A DNA stretch of 64,000 nt from Nocardioides islandensis (GCF_015352455.1 NZ_JADKPN010000009.1:62001-126000); one strand, 5' to 3'; counted from the stretch's first letter, positions 25,741 to 35,141 are shown. A program made the numbers and translations. Notes: a model not told the origin generated them from the sequence alone.

Positions 25741-26403
25741 TCAGTCGGAGCCGCGCTCGCGCCACCAGTGGATGCCGGCCGGGATGATGGTCAGGAGCAG
25801 CAGCCCGAGGATCAGGTAGTCGATGTGATGGGCCAGCCACGGGAATCTGTCGCCCACGAAGTACCCCGTGAGCGTGATGCCCAGGACCCACAGCAGGGCG
25901 CCCACCAGGCTCCAGGTGAGGAACCGCGGCCGCTTCATCTTCGAGGCTCCGGCGACGACGGTGACGTAGGTGCGGACGACGGGGACGAAGCGTCCGATCA
26001 CCAGGGCCTTGCGGCCGTGCTTGTCGAAGAACGCCTCGGTGCGGTCGAAGTAGTCCTGCTTGAGGACCCTGCCGTCGTGGTCGTAGATGGCGGGTCCCAG
26101 CTTGTTGCCGATCTCGAACCCCAGGACGTTGCCCAGCATCGCGGCCCCCACCAACAGCAGGCAGGACAGGCCGAGGTCGATCAGCGGTGAGCCCGGGAGG
26201 ATCGAGAGCTTCTCGCCGGCCAGGAACAGCCCGATCGCCACGAGGAGCGTGTCGCCCGGGAGGAACGGGAAGAACAGCCCGCACTCCACCACGATGATCG
26301 CCAGGCTCACCCAGAGGAAGCCGGCGCCGAACTGGTCGAGCATCCATTCGGGGTCGAGCCACTTGATGCCGAAGAGCAGGGGGACGAGCAGCGCGGACGG
26401 CAT
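25741..26403 (-). CDS. DedA-family membrane protein
   Basis: A 220-residue DedA (SNARE-associated/VTT) protein with about five hydrophobic segments. Family motifs seen: ECGLFFPFLPGDTLLVAIG, the re-entrant segment NVLGFEIGNKLGP, and GRFVPVVRTYVTVVAGASKM with the conserved Arg. DedA proteins are linked to lipid carrier recycling and membrane homeostasis. Start 26403 has GGAAGGG-type sequence (GGGAGAGGAACC) upstream. It is divergent from the MMPL gene across a 261-base gap holding both promoters. Confidence 0.92.
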   Translation of the reverse strand: MPSALLVPLLFGIKWLDPEWMLDQFGAGFLWVSLAIIVVECGLFFPFLPGDTLLVAIGLFLAGEKLSILPGSPLIDLGLSCLLLVGAAMLGNVLGFEIGNKLGPAIYDHDGRVLKQDYFDRTEAFFDKHGRKALVIGRFVPVVRTYVTVVAGASKMKRPRFLTWSLVGALLWVLGITLTGYFVGDRFPWLAHHIDYLILGLLLLTIIPAGIHWWRERGSD

Positions 26404-26664
26404 GGGTTCCTCTCCCGGAAGGGTGAGCAGGACCGTCGGTCGCGGCCAGCCCTCGGCGGAGGCTAGTGATCTCGCACGCGCGCTGCCTCACCCCTAGGGG
26501 CTGCCGTCCGACACCGGGTGAGCGCAGGGCTCTCCCGCCTCGCCACTTCTCCGCTTCGCGTCTCTGGATGAGCCGCGACGTGGGTGCCATCGGAGAGGGA
26601 CTTTCGACCCTGGAGGCGTCGGCTCCGGAGGCCGGAGAGTTGGGAGTGAGCGTGGGGAGCCGGC

Positions 26665-28887
26665 ATGAGTGGGAAGCAGGGCATGGCCGCGGCCGTGAGC
26701 GGTTGGAGCGTGCGGCACCGCGTGACCGCAGTCATGGGCTGGCTGGCGTTCGTCGCCGTCACGATGATGGTCGGCTCGCTGGCCGGACAGCAGCAGATGA
26801 CCGAGGAACAGTACGCCGCCGGCGACTCGGCTCGGGTGATCCGGATCCTCGACGCGGCCGGTCTGAGCACGCCGGCCGCCGAGATGATCCTGGTGACCAG
26901 TGACCGGTCCGTCACCGGTGGCGCCGCGCGCCGCACCGTGGCCGACCTCATCACGCGGCTGCAGTCCACGGCCGACGTGACCGCTGTCGTGGAACCGTAC
27001 GAGAACGGGCTGGTGTCGGCCGACGGCCGCTCGGTCCTGGTCCGGGTGTCGATGTCCGGCGACCCCATGACCGCCGCCGACCGGGTCCAGCCGATCCTCG
27101 ACACCGTCGCGGAGGTCAGCGCGGCCCACCCCGAGCTACGGTTCGACGAGTTCGGCGACGGCTCCGCCAACCAGTGGTTCAACGAGACGATCGGCAAGGA
27201 CTTCACGCGGGCCGAGTGGACCTCGGTCCCCCTCGCCGTCGGGATCCTCCTGGTCGCCTTCGGAGCCTTCCTGGCCGCCGTGCTGCCGGTCGGTCTCGCG
27301 CTCACGTCGTTCCTGGCGGCGAACGGGCTCCTGGCACTGGTCAGCCATCGCCTGAGCCTGGACACCTCGGCCAGCTCGGTGATGCTGCTCGTCGGCCTCG
27401 CTGTCGGTGTGGACTACTGCATGTTCTACCTGCGGCGGGTGCGGGAGGAGCGAGTCCGGGGCAAGGACCCCGCGACGGCGTTGCGCGTGGCGGCGGCGAC
27501 GTCCGGCCGTTCGGTGCTCATCTCGGGACTGACCGTGATCGTCGCCATGTCGGGGATGTTCCTGTCCGGGATGCTGATCTTCGACGGGTTCGCCGTCGCG
27601 GCCATCCTCGTGGTCCTGACCGCCGTCCTCGGCTCCCTGACCGTCCTTCCCGCCGTGCTGGCTCTCCTCGGCGACCGGGTCGAGCTCGGCAAGGTGCCGG
27701 GGCTCGGCCGGATGCGCCGCCCCGGCGAGGGCAGCCGGGCGTGGAGCGCGATCCTCGGCCGGGTGCTGAAGCGGCCCGGCGTCTCCGCCCTGCTGGCCGC
27801 CGGCGCCCTCCTCGTGCTCGCGGCCCCGGCGGCGGGCATCCACACCGAGAACCTGAGCCTGGACAAGCTGCTGCCGCCGGACGCGAGCATCATGCGGAGC
27901 TACCACCGCATCACGGCCGCCTTCCCCGGGGGACCGGCCCCCGCGCGCGTCGTGGTGAAAGCCGCCGACGTGCAGTCGGCCGACATGGCTGCGGCCGTGA
28001 AGGAGTTCCGGTCCCAGGCCGTCGGGACCGGCCTCGTCAACCCGCCGCTCGTCGTCGACGCGCACCCTGATTCCGGCGTCATCGAGATCTCGGTGCCGCT
28101 GGCGGGCAACGGCTCGGACGCCACGTCGTCCCGCGCGCTCCACGCCCTCCGGTCCGACGTCGTGCCCGCCACACTCGGAAGCGTGCCGGGCGCCGAGGCC
28201 TACGTCGGTGGCCAGCTCGCCTTCTCCGAGGACTTCAACACCCAGCTGCAGCACGCGATCGTCCCGGTCATCATCTTCGTCCTGGTGCTGGCCTTCATCC
28301 TGATGCTGGCGGCCTTCCGCTCGGTCGCCATCGCCACGGTCTCCGTGCTGCTCAACGTGCTCTCGATGGCGGCCACGTTCGGGGTCATGGTCGCGGTCTT
28401 CCAGCACGGCTGGGGTGCGGACCTCGTGGGCGGTGGCGACGTCGGTGCCATCCAGTCGTGGATCCCCCTGTTCGCGTTCGTGATCCTCTTCGGCTTGTCC
28501 ATGGACTACCACGTCTTCGTCGTGTCCCGGATCCAGGAGGCGCACGACCGCGGCCTGCCGACCAAGGAAGCCGTGGCGCACGGGATCAAGATCTCGGCCG
28601 GCGTCGTCACCAGCGCGGCCGTCATCATGGTCGCGGTCTTCGCGGTCTTCGCGACCCTCTCGCTCACCACCTTCAAGCAGCTCGGCGTCGGGCTGGCGGT
28701 GGCCATCCTGTTGGACGCCACCGTGGTCCGCGCCGTGCTGCTGCCCTCGTTGCTGGCGTTCCTCGACGACCGGATCTGGTGGCTGCCGCGCTGGCTGGCC
28801 TTCCTGCCCCAGACGGCCCCGGACCAGGACGCCGTCGTCCCCCAGCCGTCGGTGTCACTCGACGAGCGGAAGCCGGCGGGGGTGTAG
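26665..28887 (+). CDS. MMPL/RND-family transporter
   Basis: A 740-residue MMPL-type transporter. It has two repeats, each with one helix, a periplasmic loop and five more helices. Family motifs GLAVGVDYCMFYLRRVREE (about residue 245) and FGLSMDYHVFVVSRIQEA (about 612) carry the membrane Asp-Tyr pairs used for proton coupling. Actinobacterial MMPLs export lipids or siderophore-like compounds, or confer drug resistance; the substrate here is unknown. ATG 26665 follows GGGGAG by 5 bases. It stands alone on its strand between DedA and a two-component operon. A second MMPL lies at 35987. Confidence 0.93.
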   Translation: MSGKQGMAAAVSGWSVRHRVTAVMGWLAFVAVTMMVGSLAGQQQMTEEQYAAGDSARVIRILDAAGLSTPAAEMILVTSDRSVTGGAARRTVADLITRLQSTADVTAVVEPYENGLVSADGRSVLVRVSMSGDPMTAADRVQPILDTVAEVSAAHPELRFDEFGDGSANQWFNETIGKDFTRAEWTSVPLAVGILLVAFGAFLAAVLPVGLALTSFLAANGLLALVSHRLSLDTSASSVMLLVGLAVGVDYCMFYLRRVREERVRGKDPATALRVAAATSGRSVLISGLTVIVAMSGMFLSGMLIFDGFAVAAILVVLTAVLGSLTVLPAVLALLGDRVELGKVPGLGRMRRPGEGSRAWSAILGRVLKRPGVSALLAAGALLVLAAPAAGIHTENLSLDKLLPPDASIMRSYHRITAAFPGGPAPARVVVKAADVQSADMAAAVKEFRSQAVGTGLVNPPLVVDAHPDSGVIEISVPLAGNGSDATSSRALHALRSDVVPATLGSVPGAEAYVGGQLAFSEDFNTQLQHAIVPVIIFVLVLAFILMLAAFRSVAIATVSVLLNVLSMAATFGVMVAVFQHGWGADLVGGGDVGAIQSWIPLFAFVILFGLSMDYHVFVVSRIQEAHDRGLPTKEAVAHGIKISAGVVTSAAVIMVAVFAVFATLSLTTFKQLGVGLAVAILLDATVVRAVLLPSLLAFLDDRIWWLPRWLAFLPQTAPDQDAVVPQPSVSLDERKPAGV

Positions 28888-28967
28888 GCGCAGCGGACCC
28901 CTCGCGCCCACCCGGCACATCAACATCACGGGCGCCGAAGCGCGCCGGAGCCGGCCCCGCCCACTCG

Positions 28968-29624
28968 TCAGGACTGGTGTGCGTCATGGACGACGATGGC
29001 GACCTGGACGCGATTGACCACGCCGAGCTTGGCGAACAGCCGCGACACGTGGGCCTTGACCGTCGCCTCTCCCATGAAGAGGGAGGCGGCGATCTCGGCA
29101 TTCGAGGCCCCCGATCCCACCGCGAGCGCGACCTCGTGCTCGCGGTCCGTGAGGTCGGCGAGCCGGCCGGCGGCGGCGCGGTAGCGGTCGGAGGCCTGGC
29201 CGGCGGCGAAGTGGCCGATCAGGGTGCGAGTCACGGACGGCGAGATGATGGCGTCGCCCGAGGCGACCACCCGGATGGCGTGGATGATCTCGGTGGGCGG
29301 GGTGTCCTTGACCAGAAAGCCGCTGGCACCGGCACGCAGGGCGCTCATCACCTGGGCGTCCGCTTGGAACGTGGTCAGCACGATGACGTGCGGTGGTGTG
29401 TCGAGCCGGCGCAGCGCCACCGTGGCGGCGATGCCGTCTATCTCGGCCATCCGGATGTCCATGAGGACGACGTCGGGGCGGTGCTCGCGGACCGCGGCCA
29501 CGGCGCGAGCACCGTCGTCGGCCTCGCCGACGACCTCGAGGTCGTCGGCCGCGGAGAGGATGGTCCGCAGCCCGGCGCGCACCAGGGCGTCGTCGTCGAC
29601 GAGCAGCACCCTCACCCTGGCCAC
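28968..29624 (-). CDS. NarL/LuxR-type response regulator
   Basis: A 218-residue response regulator: receiver domain (VDDDA, phosphorylated Asp in VLMDIRMAEIDG near residue 55, Lys in FLVKDTPP) and a C-terminal LuxR helix-turn-helix (LTDREHEVALAVGSGASNAEIAASLFMGEATVKAHVSRLFAKLG). Its start overlaps the end of the upstream kinase gene by 13 bases, so the pair is co-translated. Targets are unknown; the neighbouring MMPL gene converges with it and may be one. Confidence 0.93.
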   Translation of the reverse strand: MARVRVLLVDDDALVRAGLRTILSAADDLEVVGEADDGARAVAAVREHRPDVVLMDIRMAEIDGIAATVALRRLDTPPHVIVLTTFQADAQVMSALRAGASGFLVKDTPPTEIIHAIRVVASGDAIISPSVTRTLIGHFAAGQASDRYRAAAGRLADLTDREHEVALAVGSGASNAEIAASLFMGEATVKAHVSRLFAKLGVVNRVQVAIVVHDAHQS

Positions 29625-30763
29625 GGCAGCTCCGCCTCCACCATGAAGTAGCCGGTGTCGTCCGGTCCGTGCACGAGCGTGCCGCCCGCGAGGGCCACCC
29701 GTTCATGGAGGCCCAGGAGTCCGGCGCCGGCCCCGGGCAACACAGGGCCGGCGTGGGAGTGCACCGGCTGCCGGTTGCGGACGCTGACGTGCAGGCCCTC
29801 GTCCGGAGCACCGCTGACCCGTACCTCCGCCGCCGTCCCCACGGCGTGCTTGCCGATGTTGGTCAGTGCCTCCTGCACGATCCGGTACGCGTCGCGGCCC
29901 AGTCCGCTCGGCGCCGTCTCTGCGTGGCTCACGTGCATCTCGAAGGCGATCTTCGCGCCCGCGCGCCGCGTCTCCTCGACCAGCCGAGGGATGTCGGAGA
30001 GCCGCGGCTGCGGAGCCTCTTCCTCCTGGCCCGGTCCGTCGCGGAGCACCCCGATCACGCCACGCAGCTCCTCGAGGGCCTGACGCGCCGTCGAGCGCAG
30101 CAGCTCGGCGGTCTGCCTCACTTCGGCAGGCGGCAGGTCGGGCCGGATCTCGAGGGCTCCCGCGTGCAGTGCCACCAGGGAGATCCGGTGGGCGAGCACA
30201 TCGTGCATCTCGCGAGCGATGCGCGTGCGCTCCGCCATCCGCGCCGTGTCCTCGTACAGGCGCTGGTCCGCCTCGGCCCGCAGCGCGCGCTCCCGAAGGC
30301 TCAGCAGCAGCAGACGGCGGGCCCGCACGAACATGCCCCACGCAACCGCGGCCAGCGCCAGGGGCGTGGTGACCAGGACCACCGAGACAGGGTCGGTGGT
30401 CGGGCTGTAGACGGCGAAGACCACGGCGCACGGGACCCACCAGGCAAGGGCGACCAGCACCGCTCGGATCGGTCGGTGCACGGCGAGCGAGAAGAGGGCG
30501 AACAGGCCGGCGGCGGTGGCCGACATCGAGACGGTCCCCAGCAGCACGCACGCGATCGCGACGCCGAGCGGCCACCGCCTCCGCCACCACAGGGCGACAC
30601 AGGCCAGTCCCCCGCCGACGACGTCGACGAGCACCTGCGCGGTCGGCAGCGGGGTCGTCGCGTCGTGGAGGGCCGGGCTCAGGAAGATCGCACCCACCAC
30701 GGCCGCGGCCAAGCAGCCGACCACGTCGACGAACCGGTCTCGCCGGTTCGCCCGCCCGAACAT
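29612..30763 (-). CDS. Sensor histidine kinase (HisKA_3 type)
   Basis: A sensor kinase of about 383 residues with an N-terminal multi-helix membrane domain (about residues 10-160) and no large sensor loop. HisKA_3 follows, with the phosphorylated His in REMHDVLAHRISLV, and a HATPase domain with QEALTNIGKHA and GAGLLGLHERV. ATG 30763 (MFGRANRRDRF) is the first start that gives a normal membrane N-terminus; GGAGGG lies very close to it. Longer upstream starts would overlap the divergent promoter. It forms a pair with the response regulator downstream. Confidence 0.88.
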   Translation of the reverse strand: MFGRANRRDRFVDVVGCLAAAVVGAIFLSPALHDATTPLPTAQVLVDVVGGGLACVALWWRRRWPLGVAIACVLLGTVSMSATAAGLFALFSLAVHRPIRAVLVALAWWVPCAVVFAVYSPTTDPVSVVLVTTPLALAAVAWGMFVRARRLLLLSLRERALRAEADQRLYEDTARMAERTRIAREMHDVLAHRISLVALHAGALEIRPDLPPAEVRQTAELLRSTARQALEELRGVIGVLRDGPGQEEEAPQPRLSDIPRLVEETRRAGAKIAFEMHVSHAETAPSGLGRDAYRIVQEALTNIGKHAVGTAAEVRVSGAPDEGLHVSVRNRQPVHSHAGPVLPGAGAGLLGLHERVALAGGTLVHGPDDTGYFMVEAELPWPG

Positions 30764-30917
30764 CACCCTCCGCAACCGGACATCCCCCCACCGTAGGCGT
30801 CTCGGGGACGGTGCGACATCGACGAAGGTCGACGGGGCCCTGACGAAAGGAGGTCGTGTCCCGCCGCTCCGGCCAGTCCCACGGCCGATGTGCTCGCCGT
30901 GGCGTCTCGCCAGGGTG

Positions 30918-31868
30918 ATGAGCATGAAGCAGCTCGAGCAGCCCACTCCCATCACCCTCTGGCAGGTCAACCTGCTGCGCGTCGGCTACCTGGTCATGGG
31001 CGGCGGCCTCGCCGTCTACAAGTGGCCGCTGCTGGTCGACCACGAACCGTGGAGCCTGGCCGAGGGCACCGTCGAGTGCCTCCTGGTAGGGATGTCGCTC
31101 CTCGCGCTGCTCGGTCTGCGGTATCCCGTCCGGATGCTGCCGATCCTGTTGTTCGAGGTGACGTGGAAGGTGCTCTGGCTGGGCGTGGTGATCCTGCCGT
31201 CGTGGCTCGACGGTCCCCTGGACGCGGCGACTCGCGAGCAAGTGGGCAAGGTGCTGTGGGTCGCCATCGTCGTCGCGGTGATCCCCTGGCGACACGTGGT
31301 GGAGAGCTGGGCGATGGCGCCGGGCGACCCCTGGCGACGTGCCTCCCTCGCCGAGGCCGACGCCGCAGTCCGCACGTCAGCGAGTGCCCCCGCGCGCGAG
31401 CGACGCCCTGACGCTGCGGGCTGCCACCGGTTGACGTACGGCTGGCCCCCTCCCGCGCTCGCTCGCGCACCGCGAGACTCGAGCGTGGAGGTGGCGACGA
31501 ACGTGACGGTGGTCCGGGTCCTGCTGGTCGACGACCAGGAGCCCTACCTGCGCGCGATGTCCGCAGTCGTGGAGGAGACCCCGGGTTTCGAGGTGGTCGG
31601 GCGAGCGATGGCGGGCGAGGACGCGCTCGACCTGGCCGTGATGCTGCTGCCGGACCTCGTGCTCCTCGACGTCAACCTCCCCGGCATCGACGGACTCGAG
31701 ACGGCACGCCGGCTGCGTGCCCTCCAGCCCTCGGTCGTAGTGCTGCTCCTGTCCACGTACGACGACGAGGCCGGCGAGTCCTTCGTCTCCGAGTCCGGAG
31801 CAGCGGGCTACGTGACCAAGGCGGCGTTCGGGCCGGACCGGCTCGCGGCGGCCTGGACCGGCAGCTGA
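30918..31868 (+). CDS. Membrane protein fused in frame to a receiver domain
   Basis: One open frame of 316 residues joins two parts. Residues 1-140 form a small four-helix membrane protein of a family that normally stands alone and ends near GDPWRR. After a 55-residue Arg/Pro-rich linker, residues 196-316 form a complete receiver domain: VDDQE, phosphorylatable Asp in VLLDVNLPG, Ser/Thr in LLLSTYDD and Lys in YVTKAAFG, with no DNA-binding output domain. A GTG at 31504 with GGAGG 11 bases before could also start the receiver separately. Its 3' end overlaps the end of the convergent pseudokinase gene by 61 bases. Whether this is a fusion, a readthrough of a lost stop or two proteins is open. 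Confidence 0.7.
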   Translation: MSMKQLEQPTPITLWQVNLLRVGYLVMGGGLAVYKWPLLVDHEPWSLAEGTVECLLVGMSLLALLGLRYPVRMLPILLFEVTWKVLWLGVVILPSWLDGPLDAATREQVGKVLWVAIVVAVIPWRHVVESWAMAPGDPWRRASLAEADAAVRTSASAPARERRPDAAGCHRLTYGWPPPALARAPRDSSVEVATNVTVVRVLLVDDQEPYLRAMSAVVEETPGFEVVGRAMAGEDALDLAVMLLPDLVLLDVNLPGIDGLETARRLRALQPSVVVLLLSTYDDEAGESFVSESGAAGYVTKAAFGPDRLAAAWTGS

Positions 31869-33877
31869 GCCTCGACGACCGTGCAACCGTCGGCGGTCGT
31901 CACGACCAGCGTTCCCCCGGCCGCTTCGACGCGGTCGCGGGTGTCGTCGATGGCCATCGCCCCGCGGTCGACACCGGTCACGACCAGGCTCAGCCGGTCG
32001 GCCCGCACCGACACCACGACGGACGGGTCGTCGAGGTCTCGCGTCGTCTCGGCGGCGCAGAAGTACGCCGCCGCCTCGACGCGTGCAGGAAAGCGTTGGC
32101 GCGTCGTCGACTCCCCCACTACGAGGCGCGCGGACTCCCCCGCTCTCGCGACCAGGGACGCCAGCGCGGTCGGCAGGCCGGACCGGGACAGCTGAGCCGG
32201 GAACACGCCGCGGGTGATCTCGCGCAACGCCACCAACGCGGAGTCGAGCGAGACCTGCAGCCCGGTCAGCACGACGGCGCGCTCGGTCGGGTCGGCATCG
32301 GGTCCGGCGAGCCGGTCCAGGCGATCCGGCAGCGGGGCCAGGTACGGCGCCACCCGCCGGTCGATCGCGCGCTCGAGCCGGCTTCGTTCGGCGTCCCCCG
32401 CGCTGATCAGCCGCCGACGCGAGTCGTCCAGCTCCTCGGTGCGCCGGGCCAGGCGCTCCACCTCGACCGTCAGCTCCGCGGCCAGACGTGCGCTGCGGAA
32501 CGCCAGAGCGGCTTGCTCGGCGAGGTCCACCAGCAGCCGCCGTCCGACCGGTCGCACCGTGCGGCCGGGCGGCATCGTCACCTCGACGCGGCCGAGGAGC
32601 TCGCCCCGGTCGACGACGGGGACGTCGAGGCGTTCGCCCTTGTCCTCCACGGACTCCGTTGGCCAGTCGGAGACCTCATCCGGACCGGACGGCACGTGGA
32701 GCCTGACCCGGACGTGCCGGGCGTGGACGGCCCGACCGGCGGCGTCGGCGACAGCGGGCAACAGGTCCGCCGGGTCGGGACTCTCGCCCAGCCGACGGCT
32801 CAGCTCGGCCAGCGCCTCGTACGGTGCCGCGGCCGCCCCGAAGGCCAGTCGGTCGGCGACGCGCACGACCCGTCGGCGGAGCGGCTGGAACGCCAGGGCC
32901 ACCACGGCCGTCGCCACCAGGGAAGGCCAGAAACCGTCGGTCCGCCCCTCCACCGCCAGTCCGACCAGCACGACGACCGCGACGTAGCCCACCGCCACCA
33001 ACCCCGCAGCGAACGCGAAGACGAGCGCCCGGTTGAGCACGAGGTCGATGGCGATGAGCCGGTGCCGCAGCACGGCGATGGCCACGCACACCGGGACCGC
33101 AGCCTGCGCGATCCGCAGAGGGAGGGCGGCCAACCACGTACCTTCCTCGCCCTGGATGCGCGGGATGGCCAGGATGCACACGACTCCGAGAGCGAGCATC
33201 GCCGCCGCCGACGCGATCCAGAGCAGCTGCAGCCGCTCGTCGTCCGCGGCCCGCCGGAGTCGCAGCACGAGGGACACGACCGACGCGATCAGGGCCGTCG
33301 CGACGAGCATCCAGCCGACGGTGAGCAGCGGCAGGGAGATACCTCGGTTGCCGAAGTCCTCGCCCACGACGAACTCACCGGGACGGATCGTGAACGTGCC
33401 GACGGTGCGCAGCGCGAGCCCCGCTGCCGCGACGTACACGACCCAACGCCAACGCCTGCACAGCAGGCGACCGTCGGGGGCGAGGAGGAACACGATGATC
33501 TGGGCGGTGAAGGCCGGCCAGCCCAGCAGCGGCCCGGCCCACGCGGCGACGTGCGCCCAGTGGTGCGACCCGGGCCCGCCCCCGTCCAACACCCACGTGC
33601 TGTAGGCATCGGCGGCCAGGGTCACCGACAGCAGGCTCGCTGCCGACAGGAGCCAGCCCAACCGGTGCCGCGGATGCTGGGCGACGATCAGCGCACCCAT
33701 CACGGCGTACCCGATCCCCGCCAGGGGTGAGAGCGGCCAGCCGTGGTCGGCCCAGGTCGCCTCGCTCAGCAGCGGGCGGTGCGCCGCGGTGAAGATGGTG
33801 TCGAGCACGAACGCGGTCGTCGCGAGCACGACCACGCCCCACGCGAGGTGGCGGCGCACGTCAGACGTCCCTGTCAC
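31808..33877 (-). CDS. Histidine-kinase-like protein lacking catalytic residues (pseudokinase)
   Basis: A 689-residue protein with the layout of a membrane sensor kinase: about eight helices (residues 10-320), a GAF-like region (about 335-465) and a HisKA_3/HATPase-like C-terminus. The catalytic residues are gone. Where the neighbouring kinase has ERDIHDGAQ this has ERAIDRRVA, with Asp near 506 replacing the phosphorylated His. The N-box (EAVQNAAKH) is ETTRDLDDP, and the DxGxG and GxGxG loops are missing. The frame is open and codon use normal, so it is not simply decayed. Its start overlaps the end of the active kinase gene by 17 bases, so it probably acts with that kinase or its regulator. 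Confidence 0.85.
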   Translation of the reverse strand: MTGTSDVRRHLAWGVVVLATTAFVLDTIFTAAHRPLLSEATWADHGWPLSPLAGIGYAVMGALIVAQHPRHRLGWLLSAASLLSVTLAADAYSTWVLDGGGPGSHHWAHVAAWAGPLLGWPAFTAQIIVFLLAPDGRLLCRRWRWVVYVAAAGLALRTVGTFTIRPGEFVVGEDFGNRGISLPLLTVGWMLVATALIASVVSLVLRLRRAADDERLQLLWIASAAAMLALGVVCILAIPRIQGEEGTWLAALPLRIAQAAVPVCVAIAVLRHRLIAIDLVLNRALVFAFAAGLVAVGYVAVVVLVGLAVEGRTDGFWPSLVATAVVALAFQPLRRRVVRVADRLAFGAAAAPYEALAELSRRLGESPDPADLLPAVADAAGRAVHARHVRVRLHVPSGPDEVSDWPTESVEDKGERLDVPVVDRGELLGRVEVTMPPGRTVRPVGRRLLVDLAEQAALAFRSARLAAELTVEVERLARRTEELDDSRRRLISAGDAERSRLERAIDRRVAPYLAPLPDRLDRLAGPDADPTERAVVLTGLQVSLDSALVALREITRGVFPAQLSRSGLPTALASLVARAGESARLVVGESTTRQRFPARVEAAAYFCAAETTRDLDDPSVVVSVRADRLSLVVTGVDRGAMAIDDTRDRVEAAGGTLVVTTADGCTVVEAQLPVQAAASRSGPNAALVT

Positions 33878-35141
33878 GCGCGGGCCCCACGGCGGTCACG
33901 ATCGTCCCGGCTCCGGCCCGAGAGGTCACCGTCACCGAGCCGCCGACGGCGTCCAGCCGGTCGCACATGTTCATCAGTCCGGCGCCCGTCCCCGCGGCGA
34001 ACGCGTCCGGCGCGTCGAAGCCCGAACCGTCGTCGGTGACGTCGAGACGCCAGCGTCCCTCCTCCTGTCCCAGCCCCACCGTCACCCGGGTGGCGCCGGA
34101 GTGCTTGGCAGCGTTCTGGACCGCCTCCATGCAGCAGAAGTAGAGGGCGGCCTCGAGAACGGGGGGAGGACGACCGCTGCCCGAGGCCTCGACCGTCACG
34201 GCGACCGAGCTCGCCGCGAGGCCCGACCTCAACGCCGCCACGAGACCGTCGTCCGCCAGCATCTGGGGGTAGATCCCGCGGCTCAGCGACGACAAGGTCA
34301 CGATGGCCAGCCGCGCGGCGTCCGCCTGCTCTGCGAGCACCTGGGTTGCCCGGTCCGGTGACCTGCGCGCGACGACCTGGGCGAGCCGCAGGTTGACCGC
34401 CAGGGCCACCAGGTGCTGCTGGGCCCCGTCGTGGATGTCGCGCTCCAGCCGGCTGCGTTCGGCGTCCTGGGCCTCGATCACCCGGCCGCGCGAGCCCTCG
34501 AGCTCGCGGGTACGTTCCTGGAGCTCGCGATGCCGGACCTCGAGCTGCGCCCGCAACCCGACCAGCCGCAGCACGAGTCCGGCCTGCCCGGCCAGCCCGA
34601 CGAACAGGCGCTCTTCGACGGCTGTGAGCGGCACTCCGGGACGCTCCTGGAGCCGGAGCTCCGCCAGCACCTGGTCGCCGTACCGGACCGGAAGGCTAAG
34701 CGGATCGTCCGCCCCGACCACCGGCCGCGCCTGCTCGGCCGGCCAGCGGCCCGCCAGCGACAGCTGCCCGGAACCCTGGAGCCAGACCTGCGCCCACTGG
34801 GCACCGGTCCCCTGGGCCAGCAGCCGCGACATGCGAGTCGGGACGTCTTCGGCCGCGTCCCCCTCGCCCGCGTCGACGCCACCGGCGAACCGGGTCAGGA
34901 CGTCGTACGGCGTGGCGAGACGCAGCGAGATCCGCTCGAGCCGGCTCTGCACCGGGGCGAACGCGAGGGCCACCACGGTGGTCGCCAGCACCGAGAGCGC
35001 CGCGCTGGGCGAGTCGGTGCGGCCGAGGAGCACCCCACCTCCGAGCACGACCAGGACGTAGACGACCAGCACGAAGAGCACGAGCCCGCCGACCACCACC
35101 GCGCGACCCGTCCCCCGCTGGTACAGGTCGCGGACCTTCAT
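33861..35141 (-). CDS. Sensor histidine kinase (HisKA_3 type), active
   Basis: A 426-residue kinase with two N-terminal helices (about 15-65), a GAF-like domain (about 75-200), a coiled segment, and HisKA_3 with the phosphorylated His in ERDIHDGAQQHLV. The HATPase domain has CMEAVQNAAKHS, DDGSGFD and GTGAGLMNMCDRL. All catalytic motifs are intact, unlike the next gene. It overlaps the upstream response regulator (4 bases) and the downstream pseudokinase (17 bases), so regulator, kinase and pseudokinase form one operon. Confidence 0.93.
   Translation of the reverse strand: MKVRDLYQRGTGRAVVVGGLVLFVLVVYVLVVLGGGVLLGRTDSPSAALSVLATTVVALAFAPVQSRLERISLRLATPYDVLTRFAGGVDAGEGDAAEDVPTRMSRLLAQGTGAQWAQVWLQGSGQLSLAGRWPAEQARPVVGADDPLSLPVRYGDQVLAELRLQERPGVPLTAVEERLFVGLAGQAGLVLRLVGLRAQLEVRHRELQERTRELEGSRGRVIEAQDAERSRLERDIHDGAQQHLVALAVNLRLAQVVARRSPDRATQVLAEQADAARLAIVTLSSLSRGIYPQMLADDGLVAALRSGLAASSVAVTVEASGSGRPPPVLEAALYFCCMEAVQNAAKHSGATRVTVGLGQEEGRWRLDVTDDGSGFDAPDAFAAGTGAGLMNMCDRLDAVGGSVTVTSRAGAGTIVTAVGPARDRDV

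Noticed and set aside
31504..31868. Separate receiver gene starting at GTG 31504
   Set aside because: Possible, but the frame is open from the membrane protein without a stop, so I list one CDS and describe this as an alternative start.
32096..33730. 544-codon plus-strand frame
   Set aside because: Antisense of the pseudokinase gene; the minus-strand product aligns with kinase domains, this one with nothing.
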